Shown: positions 8,590 through 18,813 of the stretch, one piece after another
Layout of the letters: every line of letters starts with the position of its first letter
How positions within the stretch are numbered: position 1 is the stretch's first letter
Assembly: GCF_007750855.1 (NCBI RefSeq)
Contig: NZ_CP036291.1
Location: 1,612,001 to 1,676,000 of the forward strand
Source: Pirellulimonas nuda
GTDB lineage: Bacteria; Planctomycetota; Planctomycetia; Pirellulales; Lacipirellulaceae
DNA length: 64,000 bases
Reading direction: 5' to 3'
Notes under the pieces: model-generated
Databases searched by the model: none
What the model was told of the DNA's origin: nothing
Seen by the model: only the letters and a program-made list of their open reading frames with translations
Made by a program: the position numbers and the translations under genes

Positions 8590-10428
8590 GTGACGCCGGA
8601 GAAGCAACTGAAGGTGTTCGAGGCGGGCCGGCTTGTGTTCACTCATGTCTTGGCGTCGACCGGGGCGATCGAGATCGGCCGGCAGCGTCGCGACGACCCG
8701 CCCCCCTACCACATCGGCACGGCGCCCGGGGGCGCGCGGGTGGTGATCGCCGCGTTGGAGGACACCAGCGTCTCTCGGCAGCACGCCCGCGTTGCGTTCG
8801 ACGCGCCGGGGGCGGTCTCGCTGGGCAACACCAGCAGCAACGCCGAGGTGCGCGTGCAGGACGGCCCGCTGCTGGGCCCCGGCCAGACGTTCACGGCGTC
8901 GTTGCCGGTGGTGTTCGCGGTCGGGAGCCGGGTCGTCCGGATCGAGGCCGCGACGCGCGACGACGGGCTGGCGAGCCTGGGCCGGCCCACGATGGCGCCC
9001 GGCCAGCCGGTCAGCGGGCCCAAGCGGTTCCGCGACCTGCTGGGCTCCAGCCGGGACGACCGTCAACGCGATGAGCTCGTCGGCTGGCTGCGGGCCACGA
9101 TGGACGTCTTCCAGAGCGCCGCCTCTAGCCCCGACTTCTTGAAGCGCGCCGCGCAGAGCGCCGCGTCGATCGTGGGGCTCGACGTCGCGGCGGTGCTGCG
9201 CTGGTCGCCCGATGGGTGGCGCGTGGCGACGGCGCACTTCGCGACTGGGCAGGCCAACCCCGATTCTTGGGCGCCGAGCCACCGGATGCTCGAACGCTCG
9301 CGGATCGAGAAGTCGACCTTCCGCTACCAGCCGGGGCAGAGCCCCTTTGGGGGAGAGGCGACACAGGAAGACGTGATCGCGATGGTCGCGGCGCCGATCC
9401 TCGACGCCGAGGGTCGGGTGGTGGGCGCCCTGTACGGTGAAAAACGCGGCGCGGCCGAAGACGCCGAGGCCGGACCAGACATCCCGGAGCTCGAGGCGAT
9501 GCTGGTTGAGCTGCTCGCCTCGGGCGTGGCGGCCGGCTTGGCGCGGATGGAGCAAGAGAAGGCGGCCGTGGCGGCCCGGGTGAAGTTCGAGCAGTTCTTT
9601 ACCCCCGAGTTGGCGCGCCAGCTCGAGGGGGACCCCAACCTGCTGGCGGGCCGCGACGCGGAGGTGACGATCGTCTTCGCCGACATCCGCTCCTACTCGA
9701 GCATCGCCGAGAAGATCGGTCCGACCCAGTCGTTGGCGTGGACCTACGACGTGATGGGGACGCTCTCAGACTGCGTGCTCGCCGAAGACGGGGTGCTGGT
9801 CGATTACCAGGGGGATCAGGTCATGGCCATGTGGGGCGCCCCCGCCGTGCAGCCCGACCACGCCCAACGGGCGTACCGCGCCGCGGTCGCCATGCTCCGC
9901 GCCCTTCCGGAGCTGAGCCAGCGCTGGGAGGGCCAGATCGGCCACGCCACCAGGCTCGGCATCGGCGTCAACACCGGCTTGGCGCGGGTGGGGAACGTCG
10001 GCTCCCGGCACAAGTTCAAGTACGGCCCGCAGGGCAACACGGTCAACCTGGCGAGCCGCGTGCAGGGCGCGGCCCGCCCGTTGGGCGCCGACCTGCTGCT
10101 CTCCGAGACAACCGCGGCGAAGCTGCCCCGCGAGCTGCCGAGGCGCCGGCTGTGCGAGGTGCGCGTGAACAACATCAGCCGACCCGTCACGCTGTACGAG
10201 GCCCCCTGCGAGGCGACCCCCGCCTGGCGCGACCTGGCCGGCAGGCACGAGGCGGCGCTGGAAGACTGCGCCGCAGGCGACCTGCGCTCGGCGATCGCCC
10301 GGCTCGGCCAACTGCTGGCCGAATTCCCGGACGACCTGCCCGCCCTGCGGCTGCTCTCGCGCGTCGTCGACGCGTTGCAGTCGCCCGACCCCAGGTTCGA
10401 CCCCGTCTGGGAGCTGGGGTCGAAGTAG
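8590..10428 (+). CDS. FHA-GAF-class III adenylate/guanylate cyclase
   Basis: 612 residues. Residues about 5-115 form a forkhead-associated domain with the phospho-binding signature spread over [12 protein letters not shown] and NTSSN. A GAF-like domain occupies about 150-310 and ends in a helical linker ([20 protein letters not shown]). A class III nucleotidyl cyclase domain spans about 355-550: first metal Asp in [10 protein letters not shown], second in [11 protein letters not shown], and the transition-state Asn/Arg pair in [11 protein letters not shown]. It should make cAMP or cGMP; which one cannot be decided by eye. The GTG start has GAGGAG nine bases upstream. Its position between two Ser/Thr kinases suggests that phosphothreonine binding by the FHA domain controls the cyclase. 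Confidence 0.9.
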   Translation: MTPEKQLKVFEAGRLVFTHVLASTGAIEIGRQRRDDPPPYHIGTAPGGARVVIAALEDTSVSRQHARVAFDAPGAVSLGNTSSNAEVRVQDGPLLGPGQTFTASLPVVFAVGSRVVRIEAATRDDGLASLGRPTMAPGQPVSGPKRFRDLLGSSRDDRQRDELVGWLRATMDVFQSAASSPDFLKRAAQSAASIVGLDVAAVLRWSPDGWRVATAHFATGQANPDSWAPSHRMLERSRIEKSTFRYQPGQSPFGGEATQEDVIAMVAAPILDAEGRVVGALYGEKRGAAEDAEAGPDIPELEAMLVELLASGVAAGLARMEQEKAAVAARVKFEQFFTPELARQLEGDPNLLAGRDAEVTIVFADIRSYSSIAEKIGPTQSLAWTYDVMGTLSDCVLAEDGVLVDYQGDQVMAMWGAPAVQPDHAQRAYRAAVAMLRALPELSQRWEGQIGHATRLGIGVNTGLARVGNVGSRHKFKYGPQGNTVNLASRVQGAARPLGADLLLSETTAAKLPRELPRRRLCEVRVNNISRPVTLYEAPCEATPAWRDLAGRHEAALEDCAAGDLRSAIARLGQLLAEFPDDLPALRLLSRVVDALQSPDPRFDPVWELGSK

Positions 10429-10530
10429 CCCGTCGCTTCGGGCGGTGATTTGAAAGTCGTCGTGCAGGGCGTTATCGTTTGGCGTGGTTCGATCGCATCG
10501 TTTTCTGGCGCTTCGACAGGGCCCGTCGGT

Positions 10531-13500
10531 ATGCCTCAAACCTGTGACCCCCGCGGCCAGCTCTTTGTCGAGCTGGCGGTCCGCTGCGGCTTGATTGACG
10601 CCGCGACGGCCAGCGGCGTGCGGTCGGGTGTGGGCGACGGCGGCGACTCGGCGGCAGACTGGTTGGTCGACCGCGGGAGCCTGTCGGCAAACGCCGCCGC
10701 GGCCCTGCACCGGCTGGTGGAGTGCCACATCGAATCGGCCGGCGGGAGCGTGGACGTCGCCCTGGCCGCGATCGCCGCTGCGGCGTCTCCCGCCCCGGCC
10801 GCCCCGTCGACGGCGCCCGACATGGATACGGCTACCGTCGGACCCAACCCCGCGCACGATCCGTTGCGGACCCAGCCGCCGGCGGCGGCAGCCGTGTCGC
10901 GGCCCGCGGCGAGCGAATCCCCGCTGCGGTTCCGGCGGATCCGGGCCCACGCCCAGGGTGGGTTGGGCCGGGTGTCTCTGGCAGAAGACCGCGAGCTGGG
11001 GCGCGAAGTAGCGCTCAAAGAGTTGCTGGACCACCACGCAGACGACCAGGCGAGCCGCGTCCGCTTCCTCCGCGAGGCGTCCATCACCGGCCGGCTCGAG
11101 CACCCGGGCATCGTGCCGGTGTACGGCATGGGCTACTTCGCAGACGGCCGCCCGTACTACGCCATGCGGATGCTGCGCGGCCGGAGCCTGCTGGACGACA
11201 TCCGGGACTACCACAGCGAAGCGGGGGTGCGTTCGCGCGATCACCAATTGAGGCTGCGTCAGTTGCTGGAGCGGTTTCGTGCAGTCTGCGACGCGATCCA
11301 GTACGCGCACCAGCAGGGGGTGGTCCACCGCGACCTCAAGCCGGCCAACATCATGTCGGGCGAGTACGGCGAGACTCTCGTGGTCGACTGGGGGCTCGCG
11401 AAGCAGTCCGACGACGCCGCGGATGATCCGGCCGCTACGACGGCTTCGAGCAGCGTGGTGGGGGTCGAGACGCTCGACGGCGCCGTGATCGGCACCCCCT
11501 GCTACATGTCGCCCGAACAAGCGGCCGGCCGGCTGCAAGCGGTCGGCGAGGCGAGCGACATCTACAGCCTGGGCGCCACGCTCTACCACCTGCTCACCGG
11601 CACAGCGCCGCTGACCGACCGCGACGGGGGCGGGAGCAACCGCTCCGTGCTGGAACGCGCGATCCGCGGCGAGGTGACCCCGCCGCGCGTGGTGAACCCA
11701 CGCGTCCCCAAGCCGCTGGCGGCGGTGTGCGGCAAGGCGATGGCGCTCAACCCGGCGGACCGCTACGGCTCCGCCGCGGACTTGGCCCGCGACGTCGAGC
11801 GCTGGATGGCGGACGAGCCGGTCTCCGCCGACCGTGAGTCGCTGCCGCAGCTCGTCGGGCGGTGGGCGCGGCGCCACAAGGCGCTGGCGCGGGCCGCCGC
11901 CGCGGCCCTGGCGGCGATCGTGCTGATCGGCGCCGCCAGCGCGGTGATGATCGGCCGCGCCCAAGACCGTGTGCGCGACCAGCAAGCGATGCTGGGGCTG
12001 TTCTTTGAACCCCCGACCGAGGCCAACGTCGACCGCCTGTTGAGCCTGGCGTCGGCGAGCGGGGCGAAGCAGCAGGAGTACGAGGGCCGGGTCGCGTCGC
12101 TGGTCGGCGACGACCTCCGCGCCCAGCTCGAGGCGCCCCGCATCGACAGCGACGCTGCCGAGCGCTTCCAGGCGAGCCTGGCGTCGTACCAGTCGCTGTT
12201 CTCGCGGCACGGCTCCGACGCGTTCCGGGCGCAGGCGCCGGCGCTAAACGACGCGCTGGCCCTGCGCCGCGCCGACTGGAACACGCTGGTCGACTACGCC
12301 GCGGGGTCGCCCACGGCGTCGCAGCGGCTCCCTCAGGGCGCGGCGCCGGCCGAACTGGTTTCCGTTAACGAGAGGGGACTCCCGACGCGTAGGCTCCAGG
12401 AAGGCGCCGGGCCCGAGGCCCGCCGGTACGCGGCGCCGGTGCCGATCAAGGTAGAGGGGGGCGGGCAAGCGGGCGACACGGCGGTTACCGCCACGCTGGA
12501 AGCGGGGTGGCGGCAGGCGAGCGCCGTCGGGCTGACCTTCGAGACAGACCTGGGCGTCCGCTACGACTTCCTGGTCACCTCGCCCCAGTTCGACTCTCGC
12601 GATCGCTCTGCACGCGCCTTCAAGAAGCTGCCCCCGCTTGCCGACTCGGCCGAGCTGATGATGCACGTCCGCAGGGACAACTCGCTGCTGAGCTCTGCAC
12701 GCGTCCGGGCGCCGGACGGGCCGATCACGCTGCGCGCCCAGCGGGACGGCGACCGGCTGCAGCTCGAGTTCAACGGGTCGCAGCGGATCGCGATCGAGGA
12801 CCCCTTCTACACGCCCAGCGCGACGCCGGACGCGATCTCGCTGATGTGGCCCCCCGGCGCGGCGCTGAGCCTGCTGCAAGTCAGCTACAAGCAGGCGCCG
12901 CCGCAAGAGCCTTCCCCCATGGAAGAAGCAGACCGGTTGTACGCCGCCGGGCGGCTGGTCGACGCAGAGCGGGCGTACGCCGAGATCGACGGCGTCGAGG
13001 CCGCTTACAAGCGGGCCGTGTGCCTGGAGGTCACCGACTACCCCAGCTACCTCCCGGCGCTGCGTGCGATCGTAGACAACCCCGACCCGAATATCAGCCC
13101 CGACGCGTTGCGGTGGGAGGTGTTTGCCGTGCTCCGGCTAACGGTGTCGCTGCTGGAGCACGGCGACCTCGAAGAGGCCAACCTGCGGATCGAGGATTCT
13201 GCCGACGAGATCCGCGCCAATGCCCAGTTCATCCCCGAGCAGGACCGCCGCAACCTGCTGGCGTTCCTCCAGCAATCGGGGCACGCCGGACAGCTCGCTA
13301 TCGGCTCGCAGGACGACAGCAGCGACCTGGAGCTTGCGCTGAGCCTGCAGGCCCTGTGGGGCGCCGCGCCGGCCGATGTCCGCAGCACCCAGCTCCGGCT
13401 CGCGCAGACCCACCACGTCAACGGGCGCTACCAGGAGGCGGCCAAGCTGCTCACCGAGCTGCTCCGTCAGCCCGAGGGGATGTCGGAGCTCGAACGCGTG

Positions 13501-14547
13501 CTGATCGTCAGCGACCTGGTGCACAACTACATCGTGCTCAATCGGCTGGACGTTGCGCAAGAGGTGATCAAGAGCGAGCTGCTGGCGATGGGGGGGCAGC
13601 CGCTGCCCGGCAGGCTCCCGCTGCTGCTGGACCGCGCCCGCGTCTGGCTGGCCCTCGGCCAGCCAGACGCGGCGGCCGCGGACCTCGATGCGTTCCTCGA
13701 CGGCTACGACCCGCAACAAACCCAGCACGCCCACGTGGCGCTCGCCGCGTTGATGCGCGGCGTGCTGCACCAGCGGCAAGGCGCCGACGCCGAGGCGATG
13801 CGGGTCTGGCGTTCCGGGCTGCTGCAGAATTGGCGCGGACCGGCGCCCGACTTCTCCAACATCGCCTCCGCGACCGGCGTCGAGTCGGCGATGCTCACCG
13901 AGTCGATCGACAACGACGCGATCTTGCTCTGCTGGACCGACGCGCTCAAGGCCGCGGACATCGACCAATTGCTCGACGTCTACGTCGGCGGCATGAGCCT
14001 CGGCACGGTGGCCCTCAGGAACGTCCTGGAGACGGTCGACCAAGACGTGGTCCGGCGCGCGCTGCTGGCCTGCCACACCGACCCAAGGTACCGCGTCACG
14101 GCCGAAGCGTCGGCCTTCCGCGCGGTCCCTTCTCAGGTCGCGGCCGAGGCGTTCGCCGCTTCGTTCTTCACCCACGCGTTGCTGGAATCGACCTTTCAGG
14201 GCGAGACGCTGCCGGAAGAGTTCTGGGGGTTCGCGGTTTCCAACTTCGGCGACTTGATCGAGGGCTACCGCAAGCGGGCGATCGGCGCGGAAGACATGAA
14301 ATCGATCTTCAACCTCTGGCGATCCAACCGCGAGAGCGAGGGGTGGAACCGGCTGCGCGCCAATCCAGAGCTGTCGGCGCCGCTCAAGGCGGGCATGGGG
14401 CTCGTGTTCGGGCGTGCCGATATGCGGAAGGGCAAATCGCTCGCCACGCGGTTCAACTTGGAGTACGCCCTGCAGCAGCAGGACGTGCCGGACTGGCTGC
14501 GGTCCATGGCCGAAGCGTACCTGGCGGAGCTGCCGGCCAAAGAGTAG
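10531..14547 (+). CDS. Large membrane Ser/Thr kinase with TPR-like C-terminus
   Basis: About 1338 residues from ATG 10531; an in-frame TTG at 10450 would add 27 residues. After an N-terminal helical region and a Pro/Ala linker comes a Hanks-type kinase: [38 protein letters not shown] near 266, and DWGLAK near 286, where Trp replaces Phe of DFG as in many planctomycete kinases. One membrane helix lies near 450-475. The remaining 860 residues contain a beta-rich sandwich-like stretch and then long helical repeats of TPR character (for example [20 protein letters not shown] and [18 protein letters not shown]), probably exported and sensory or scaffolding. It follows the cyclase gene at about 100 bases. 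Confidence 0.88.
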   Translation: MPQTCDPRGQLFVELAVRCGLIDAATASGVRSGVGDGGDSAADWLVDRGSLSANAAAALHRLVECHIESAGGSVDVALAAIAAAASPAPAAPSTAPDMDTATVGPNPAHDPLRTQPPAAAAVSRPAASESPLRFRRIRAHAQGGLGRVSLAEDRELGREVALKELLDHHADDQASRVRFLREASITGRLEHPGIVPVYGMGYFADGRPYYAMRMLRGRSLLDDIRDYHSEAGVRSRDHQLRLRQLLERFRAVCDAIQYAHQQGVVHRDLKPANIMSGEYGETLVVDWGLAKQSDDAADDPAATTASSSVVGVETLDGAVIGTPCYMSPEQAAGRLQAVGEASDIYSLGATLYHLLTGTAPLTDRDGGGSNRSVLERAIRGEVTPPRVVNPRVPKPLAAVCGKAMALNPADRYGSAADLARDVERWMADEPVSADRESLPQLVGRWARRHKALARAAAAALAAIVLIGAASAVMIGRAQDRVRDQQAMLGLFFEPPTEANVDRLLSLASASGAKQQEYEGRVASLVGDDLRAQLEAPRIDSDAAERFQASLASYQSLFSRHGSDAFRAQAPALNDALALRRADWNTLVDYAAGSPTASQRLPQGAAPAELVSVNERGLPTRRLQEGAGPEARRYAAPVPIKVEGGGQAGDTAVTATLEAGWRQASAVGLTFETDLGVRYDFLVTSPQFDSRDRSARAFKKLPPLADSAELMMHVRRDNSLLSSARVRAPDGPITLRAQRDGDRLQLEFNGSQRIAIEDPFYTPSATPDAISLMWPPGAALSLLQVSYKQAPPQEPSPMEEADRLYAAGRLVDAERAYAEIDGVEAAYKRAVCLEVTDYPSYLPALRAIVDNPDPNISPDALRWEVFAVLRLTVSLLEHGDLEEANLRIEDSADEIRANAQFIPEQDRRNLLAFLQQSGHAGQLAIGSQDDSSDLELALSLQALWGAAPADVRSTQLRLAQTHHVNGRYQEAAKLLTELLRQPEGMSELERVLIVSDLVHNYIVLNRLDVAQEVIKSELLAMGGQPLPGRLPLLLDRARVWLALGQPDAAAADLDAFLDGYDPQQTQHAHVALAALMRGVLHQRQGADAEAMRVWRSGLLQNWRGPAPDFSNIASATGVESAMLTESIDNDAILLCWTDALKAADIDQLLDVYVGGMSLGTVALRNVLETVDQDVVRRALLACHTDPRYRVTAEASAFRAVPSQVAAEAFAASFFTHALLESTFQGETLPEEFWGFAVSNFGDLIEGYRKRAIGAEDMKSIFNLWRSNRESEGWNRLRANPELSAPLKAGMGLVFGRADMRKGKSLATRFNLEYALQQQDVPDWLRSMAEAYLAELPAKE

Positions 14548-14710
14548 GCGATACGCGGAGTCCTTGGAAGAATTCCCAGTTTTTTCTGGAGGACCGCGCC
14601 GCAACGAATTAGGATCAACGCGCGTTCTTGTCGTCGGGTTCCCGGATCGCCCGCTTTCTTGTTCGTCTGCTCGCACCTGTGACGCCGCCTTCTAGCACGA
14701 TCTCAAGCAG

Positions 14711-16507
14711 ATGCAAACGCCTCTACCGCTGTACATACTCGCCTGGGCGCTGGCTTCCGCCGCGCCTGCCGCGCTAGCGGCGCCCCCGAGCGAGCGGGTC
14801 TTCCCCAGCACGACGTGCGGTTGGATCTCGACCGCGGGGCTGGCGGAGGTGAACCAGGCCTTCACCGCGAGCTCGCTGGGCCGCTTGGGCGCCGACCCCG
14901 CGCTCGGGCCGTTCCTGGACTCGGTGCGTCGCGCCAAGGCGTCGCCGCTAGACGGGCTGGAACACGCCAGCGGGCTGCGCTGGCAAGAGCTGATCGAAGT
15001 CGCCGCCGGCGAAGCGGCCGGCGCCGTGGTTGAGTACCCGGGCGAGGACGCGGGGCTCGCGTTGTACGTGGCGGTAGACCGCGCGTCGCCCGCGGTCGAC
15101 CGGGTGCTGGCCGACGCACGCCGGCGGCTGCTCGCCGAGGGCGCCCAGCCGACCACGATCGACGGCGCAGATGCGCAAGCCTACCGCCGCCCCTCGGGCG
15201 AGCTGGTGATCTACGTGCTGGGCCCCGACTACTTGATCTCTGCCAACCACGCCGGCCTGGCCGCGACGCTCAGCCAGCGGGCCGCCGCGGCGGCGCCGGC
15301 CGGGGGCCTGGGCGAAGAAGCGTCGTTCACCGAAAGCGGCCTCATGGCGGCCCGGCAGCAGCCCAACGCGTCGCCATCAATGCGGTTCTACGTCGACCTG
15401 GTGACGATGCTCGAGGTGCTCGACGACCGCGACGCGATCGACGACGAGGCCGGCAAGCTGACCCCCAGAGAAGAGGCCGCCAAGCACGGCTACGACGCGA
15501 TCCGCGGCCTCAGCGGCTGGGTCGAATGGAACGGGTCGGGCGTTGACCTGAGCTACCGCCTGGGTGTGCTGCTGCAGACGCCGCTGCGCAGCTCGATGAA
15601 GATGGTCCGCCTGTTCGACGCGGAGCTCCCCCAGCCCCCCGATTGGATCCCCGCCGACTCGATCTCATTCCTGACCACGTACTGGGACCTCACGCAGATC
15701 GTCCCCAACCTAGGGGTGTTGTTCGACGAGGTCGCCGGAGACGGCATCGAAGGAACCTTCAACGACATCCTGGTCGACCTCCAGGCCGACGACGGCCCGG
15801 GTGTCGATCTCCAGGGAGACTTGTTCGAGCACCTGGGGCCGCGCGTTCACGTCGTCAAGCAACAACTGCTGCCGGTCGGCCCCAAGAGCGACTGCGACTC
15901 GCTGCTGGTGCAGGTAGACGACGAGGAAGCAGTGGCCGAAGCCGTCGAGGCGCTTGTGGTGGGCGACCCCACGGTCCGCCGCGTGCCTTTTCCCGGCAGG
16001 CCGCACGCCCTGTGGCGCGTCGGCGTGCCACAGCGGGCTGATCTGCAGGCGGTCCGCTTCACCACCACCGGCCTGACGGTCGCGAACGGACACTTGGTGG
16101 TCGCCACGAACTTCGACGTCGTGCGGACGCTGCTGGGTTCGAGCGGGCAGGCGACCCGCCTGGCCGACGCCGACGACATCCGAGCGGCGACCGAGTGGTT
16201 GCTCGAGAACGTCGGCGAGCAAGGCTGCCTGCGGGTTGTCTCTCGGCTCTACCTCGACCTGCACGTCACCTACGAGTTGGCGCGGCAGGATAAGTTGGAC
16301 GACGCCGAGTCCATCTATGCTTCCGTCGCTCGGCTGGCGGCCCAAGAATCAGAGCAGTCCGCCGGCGGCCCCGACTATGCGCTGCTCCCCGACTACAGCC
16401 TCGTGGCGCCCTACCTGGGCGTCGACTGCCTGCAAGGGAGGCTGCACCCCAGCGGTTGGGTGTTCGAGGGGGCCCTGCTGGCGCCAGACGCGGGCCCGTC
16501 GAAGTAA
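14711..16507 (+). CDS. Exported protein of unknown function
   Basis: 598 residues with a Sec signal peptide (residues 1-23, cleavage after ALA). No family was recognised with confidence. The body is alpha/beta, acidic and Cys-poor, with segments such as DLVTMLEVLDDRDAIDDEAG and FDAELPQPPDWIPADSISFL that recall planctomycete DUF3352-like proteins, which commonly start with a chaperone-like repeated fold. It is 163 bases downstream of the large kinase and 36 bases upstream of a second exported protein, so the two exported proteins form a pair. A link to the kinase is suggested only by order. No catalytic motif is visible. Confidence 0.75.
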   Translation: MQTPLPLYILAWALASAAPAALAAPPSERVFPSTTCGWISTAGLAEVNQAFTASSLGRLGADPALGPFLDSVRRAKASPLDGLEHASGLRWQELIEVAAGEAAGAVVEYPGEDAGLALYVAVDRASPAVDRVLADARRRLLAEGAQPTTIDGADAQAYRRPSGELVIYVLGPDYLISANHAGLAATLSQRAAAAAPAGGLGEEASFTESGLMAARQQPNASPSMRFYVDLVTMLEVLDDRDAIDDEAGKLTPREEAAKHGYDAIRGLSGWVEWNGSGVDLSYRLGVLLQTPLRSSMKMVRLFDAELPQPPDWIPADSISFLTTYWDLTQIVPNLGVLFDEVAGDGIEGTFNDILVDLQADDGPGVDLQGDLFEHLGPRVHVVKQQLLPVGPKSDCDSLLVQVDDEEAVAEAVEALVVGDPTVRRVPFPGRPHALWRVGVPQRADLQAVRFTTTGLTVANGHLVVATNFDVVRTLLGSSGQATRLADADDIRAATEWLLENVGEQGCLRVVSRLYLDLHVTYELARQDKLDDAESIYASVARLAAQESEQSAGGPDYALLPDYSLVAPYLGVDCLQGRLHPSGWVFEGALLAPDAGPSK

Positions 16508-16543
16508 CGTCACGTTCCCCATGCCCTCCTGTGCCACGCAACG

Positions 16544-18376
16544 ATGAACCTGCCGCACCCCGCTCAACCGATCGCTGTCTGCCTCTGCCTGACGCTGTTT
16601 GCAGCGCACGCAACGCCATCTTACGCCGAGCCGCAGAGCGGCCTCATCGCTGCGTCGCCGGCCGAAGTCGAGTCGGCCAGGGCCGCGGCGCTGCAAGGTG
16701 TTCAATCGCTGCGTGACACGCTGGCGCAGCAGGGGACCAACGGCGCGCAGTGGATCGAGTACCTCGGGCTCGCCGGGCTGCAGCAGAAGCTCGCCGAAAC
16801 GCCCCCCGCGTCGGCCGGAGCCGTGCAGGGCGCCCTGAGGCCGTTCTATCAAGGAGACCCGGGGCTAGAACGCCCGCCGTTGCTGGCCGCCCGTGCCGTG
16901 GTGATGGACTATTTAACGAAGCTGCGCGCCGCGCAGGCGTCGCCCGAGGAGTTCGCGGTCAACGTCGCGCTGCTCCAGCAGGACGCGGCGTCCGACAGCT
17001 TGTCGCGCGAGCAGCGGACGCGCGTCGCCGACGCGCTCTTGTGGCTCCACCAACGTGGTCAGGCGGCGGCGCTTGCCGCGCAGACGCGGTCCGGGTTGTC
17101 GCGGCCCAACCTGTTGGTGCGGGCGAGGGAAGACCTGCTCACGGCCTACCTCGACCAGCCGGCGCCGGAGCCCGTCAGCGACGTCAGCCACGTCTCGGGC
17201 GCCACGGTGCGTTCGCGGGGTCAGGCCAACGTGACGGTCGAGGTGGCGCCGCAGCCCAATGACACGCAGGCGGTCCTAATGCTGCGATCGCACATGGTGA
17301 TGCCGCTGAGCAGCCGGGCGTCCAAGGGCCCCGCCACGGTGTTCACCCGCGCCCAGACGAACCTGGAGGGCTACACCCGGGTCGAGGTCACCGCCGACCG
17401 CTACGTGGTGAGCCCGACCCAGTCGAGCGGCGGGACCTGCATGCAGGTGGACGGCGCCTGCTCGAAGTTCAACGGCCTGCTCGACCGGTTGGTGAAACGC
17501 GTCGCCGTGAAGCAAGCCAACGAGCAACGCGCCAGCGGCAGCCAGCGGATCACCCGAGACGCGCAGCAGCAGCTTCACGAAGAGATCGACCAGGAAGTCA
17601 CGGAGCAACTCGCCGAGGACTGGGAAGAGTTCCAGCGAGAGCTGCGGCGCCCATTGATCGCGCGCGGCATGTGGCCCGACAACACGTGGTTGCGGACCGA
17701 CGCGTCGAGCCTGTGGGCGACCGTCGAGCTGGCCACCGCGACACAGCTCGGGGCGCCGGCCGGGCCCCCCAGCCCGCCGTCCGGAGCGCCCATCTCTGCC
17801 CGCGTGCACGAGTCGCTGCTGGTGAACTACGCCGAAGGCTACATCGGGGGCGACACGCTTAAGGTCTCCGAGCTTGAATCGCAACTCGAGAACTTCGGGG
17901 GCGAAGCGGAAGTGCCGACCGAGACGAAACCTCGAAAGCCAGAGGATGAGTCGGACATCTCGATCGTGATGACCTACCGGCGTCCGATCGAGGTTCGCTT
18001 TTTAGAAGGGCGTGCGGAGGTCTCGATCCACAGCGACAATATCATCTATGACGAGCGATTCTATCCGGCAATGGACATCGGCCTCACGTACGAGATTATC
18101 CTGGAGGCCGATCGGCTCGTGGCTCGGCAGATAGGCGAGGCAATCGTCGCCGCTCCCGACCTCGCCTCACGACCAGAGCCCCGTCACTACGGACAAGAAG
18201 TCACGATCCGCCGCGTGCTGCGGAACCGCCTGAAGCGAGACCTGCCGCCGGAGATCAAGATCAGCGACCGGCGACTCGTAATCGACGGGATCGACCCCGC
18301 GTACGGGCCGCTGGAACTGCAACGCGTGCAGTCGGCCGACGGTTGGCTCGAGGTCGAGACGGTGCTGGCCCGCTGA
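16544..18376 (+). CDS. Exported protein of unknown function
   Basis: 610 residues with a signal peptide (about 1-29). The N-terminal 200 residues are helical. The middle, from about 290, contains a KFNGLLDRLVKRVAVKQANE segment and a long charged helix (QQQLHEEIDQEVTEQLAEDWEE); the C-terminal third is beta-rich (ISIVMTYRRPIEVRFLEGRA, then ISDRRLVIDGID). The two Cys of GGTCMQVDGACSKF could form a disulfide. The family is not recognised; planctomycetes carry similar long exported proteins. The 36-base gap from the previous gene indicates co-transcription. No enzyme motif was seen. Confidence 0.75.
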   Translation: MNLPHPAQPIAVCLCLTLFAAHATPSYAEPQSGLIAASPAEVESARAAALQGVQSLRDTLAQQGTNGAQWIEYLGLAGLQQKLAETPPASAGAVQGALRPFYQGDPGLERPPLLAARAVVMDYLTKLRAAQASPEEFAVNVALLQQDAASDSLSREQRTRVADALLWLHQRGQAAALAAQTRSGLSRPNLLVRAREDLLTAYLDQPAPEPVSDVSHVSGATVRSRGQANVTVEVAPQPNDTQAVLMLRSHMVMPLSSRASKGPATVFTRAQTNLEGYTRVEVTADRYVVSPTQSSGGTCMQVDGACSKFNGLLDRLVKRVAVKQANEQRASGSQRITRDAQQQLHEEIDQEVTEQLAEDWEEFQRELRRPLIARGMWPDNTWLRTDASSLWATVELATATQLGAPAGPPSPPSGAPISARVHESLLVNYAEGYIGGDTLKVSELESQLENFGGEAEVPTETKPRKPEDESDISIVMTYRRPIEVRFLEGRAEVSIHSDNIIYDERFYPAMDIGLTYEIILEADRLVARQIGEAIVAAPDLASRPEPRHYGQEVTIRRVLRNRLKRDLPPEIKISDRRLVIDGIDPAYGPLELQRVQSADGWLEVETVLAR

Positions 18377-18558
18377 GCCCGGCGGCGGCGTCCCGCGCCG
18401 CACCGCAGCGGATCCATCGGCGCATCCGTTAAGACCGTGGCGTTCCTACTGGCGAGGCGCCATGCGGCCCGGCGCTGCTGCCCGCCTGTGGTTGCACGGG
18501 GCGTAGACTAGTAGACGACCCTGCCGACCGGCCTTGCGATCCCGATCAGACCCCGCGT

Positions 18559-18813
18559 ATGGACGCCTTCGACTACTTCGCCTTTGTGGTGCTGGCCGTG
18601 CTGCTGGCCACGGGGGTGACCATCATCGTCCTGCTGGGCTCTCTGCCGGGCGCGGTGGCCAAGAGCCGCAACCACCCCAACGCGTCGGCGATCAACGTAG
18701 CGAGCTGGATCAGCCTGGTCACCCTGGGCGCGTTGTGGCCGCTGGCGCTCGTCTGGGCCTACAGTGGCCCGACCGGCGGCGTTCCGGCTAGCGAGGGGCG
18801 GCCGGCACAATGA
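18559..18813 (+). CDS. DUF3302 inner-membrane protein, YiaW-like
   Basis: 84 residues with two membrane helices. Order and signature match DUF3302 (E. coli YiaW): FDYFAFVVLAVLL, then the loop AKSRNHPNASAINVASWISL, then a second helix and WPLALVWAY. It overlaps the next gene by four bases (ATGA), which suggests translational coupling. In E. coli yiaW also sits beside the HlyD-family gene yiaV, so the pair is conserved across phyla. The protein probably assists the HlyD-type partner in the inner membrane. Function is otherwise unknown. Confidence 0.85.
   Translation: MDAFDYFAFVVLAVLLATGVTIIVLLGSLPGAVAKSRNHPNASAINVASWISLVTLGALWPLALVWAYSGPTGGVPASEGRPAQ

Noticed and set aside
6954..8642. Upstream extension of the DUF1559 frame to 8642 on the minus strand
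   Set aside because: It runs antisense to the receiver-kinase gene and lacks family features; the prepilin leader defines the start near 6953.
9766..12210. Minus-strand frame of 814 codons
   Set aside because: Antisense shadow of the cyclase and large kinase; low-complexity Arg/Val/Gly composition.
12507..14612. Plus-strand frame of 701 codons inside the large kinase
   Set aside because: It overlaps the real kinase frame in another phase and is Arg/Ala/Gly-rich without any motif.
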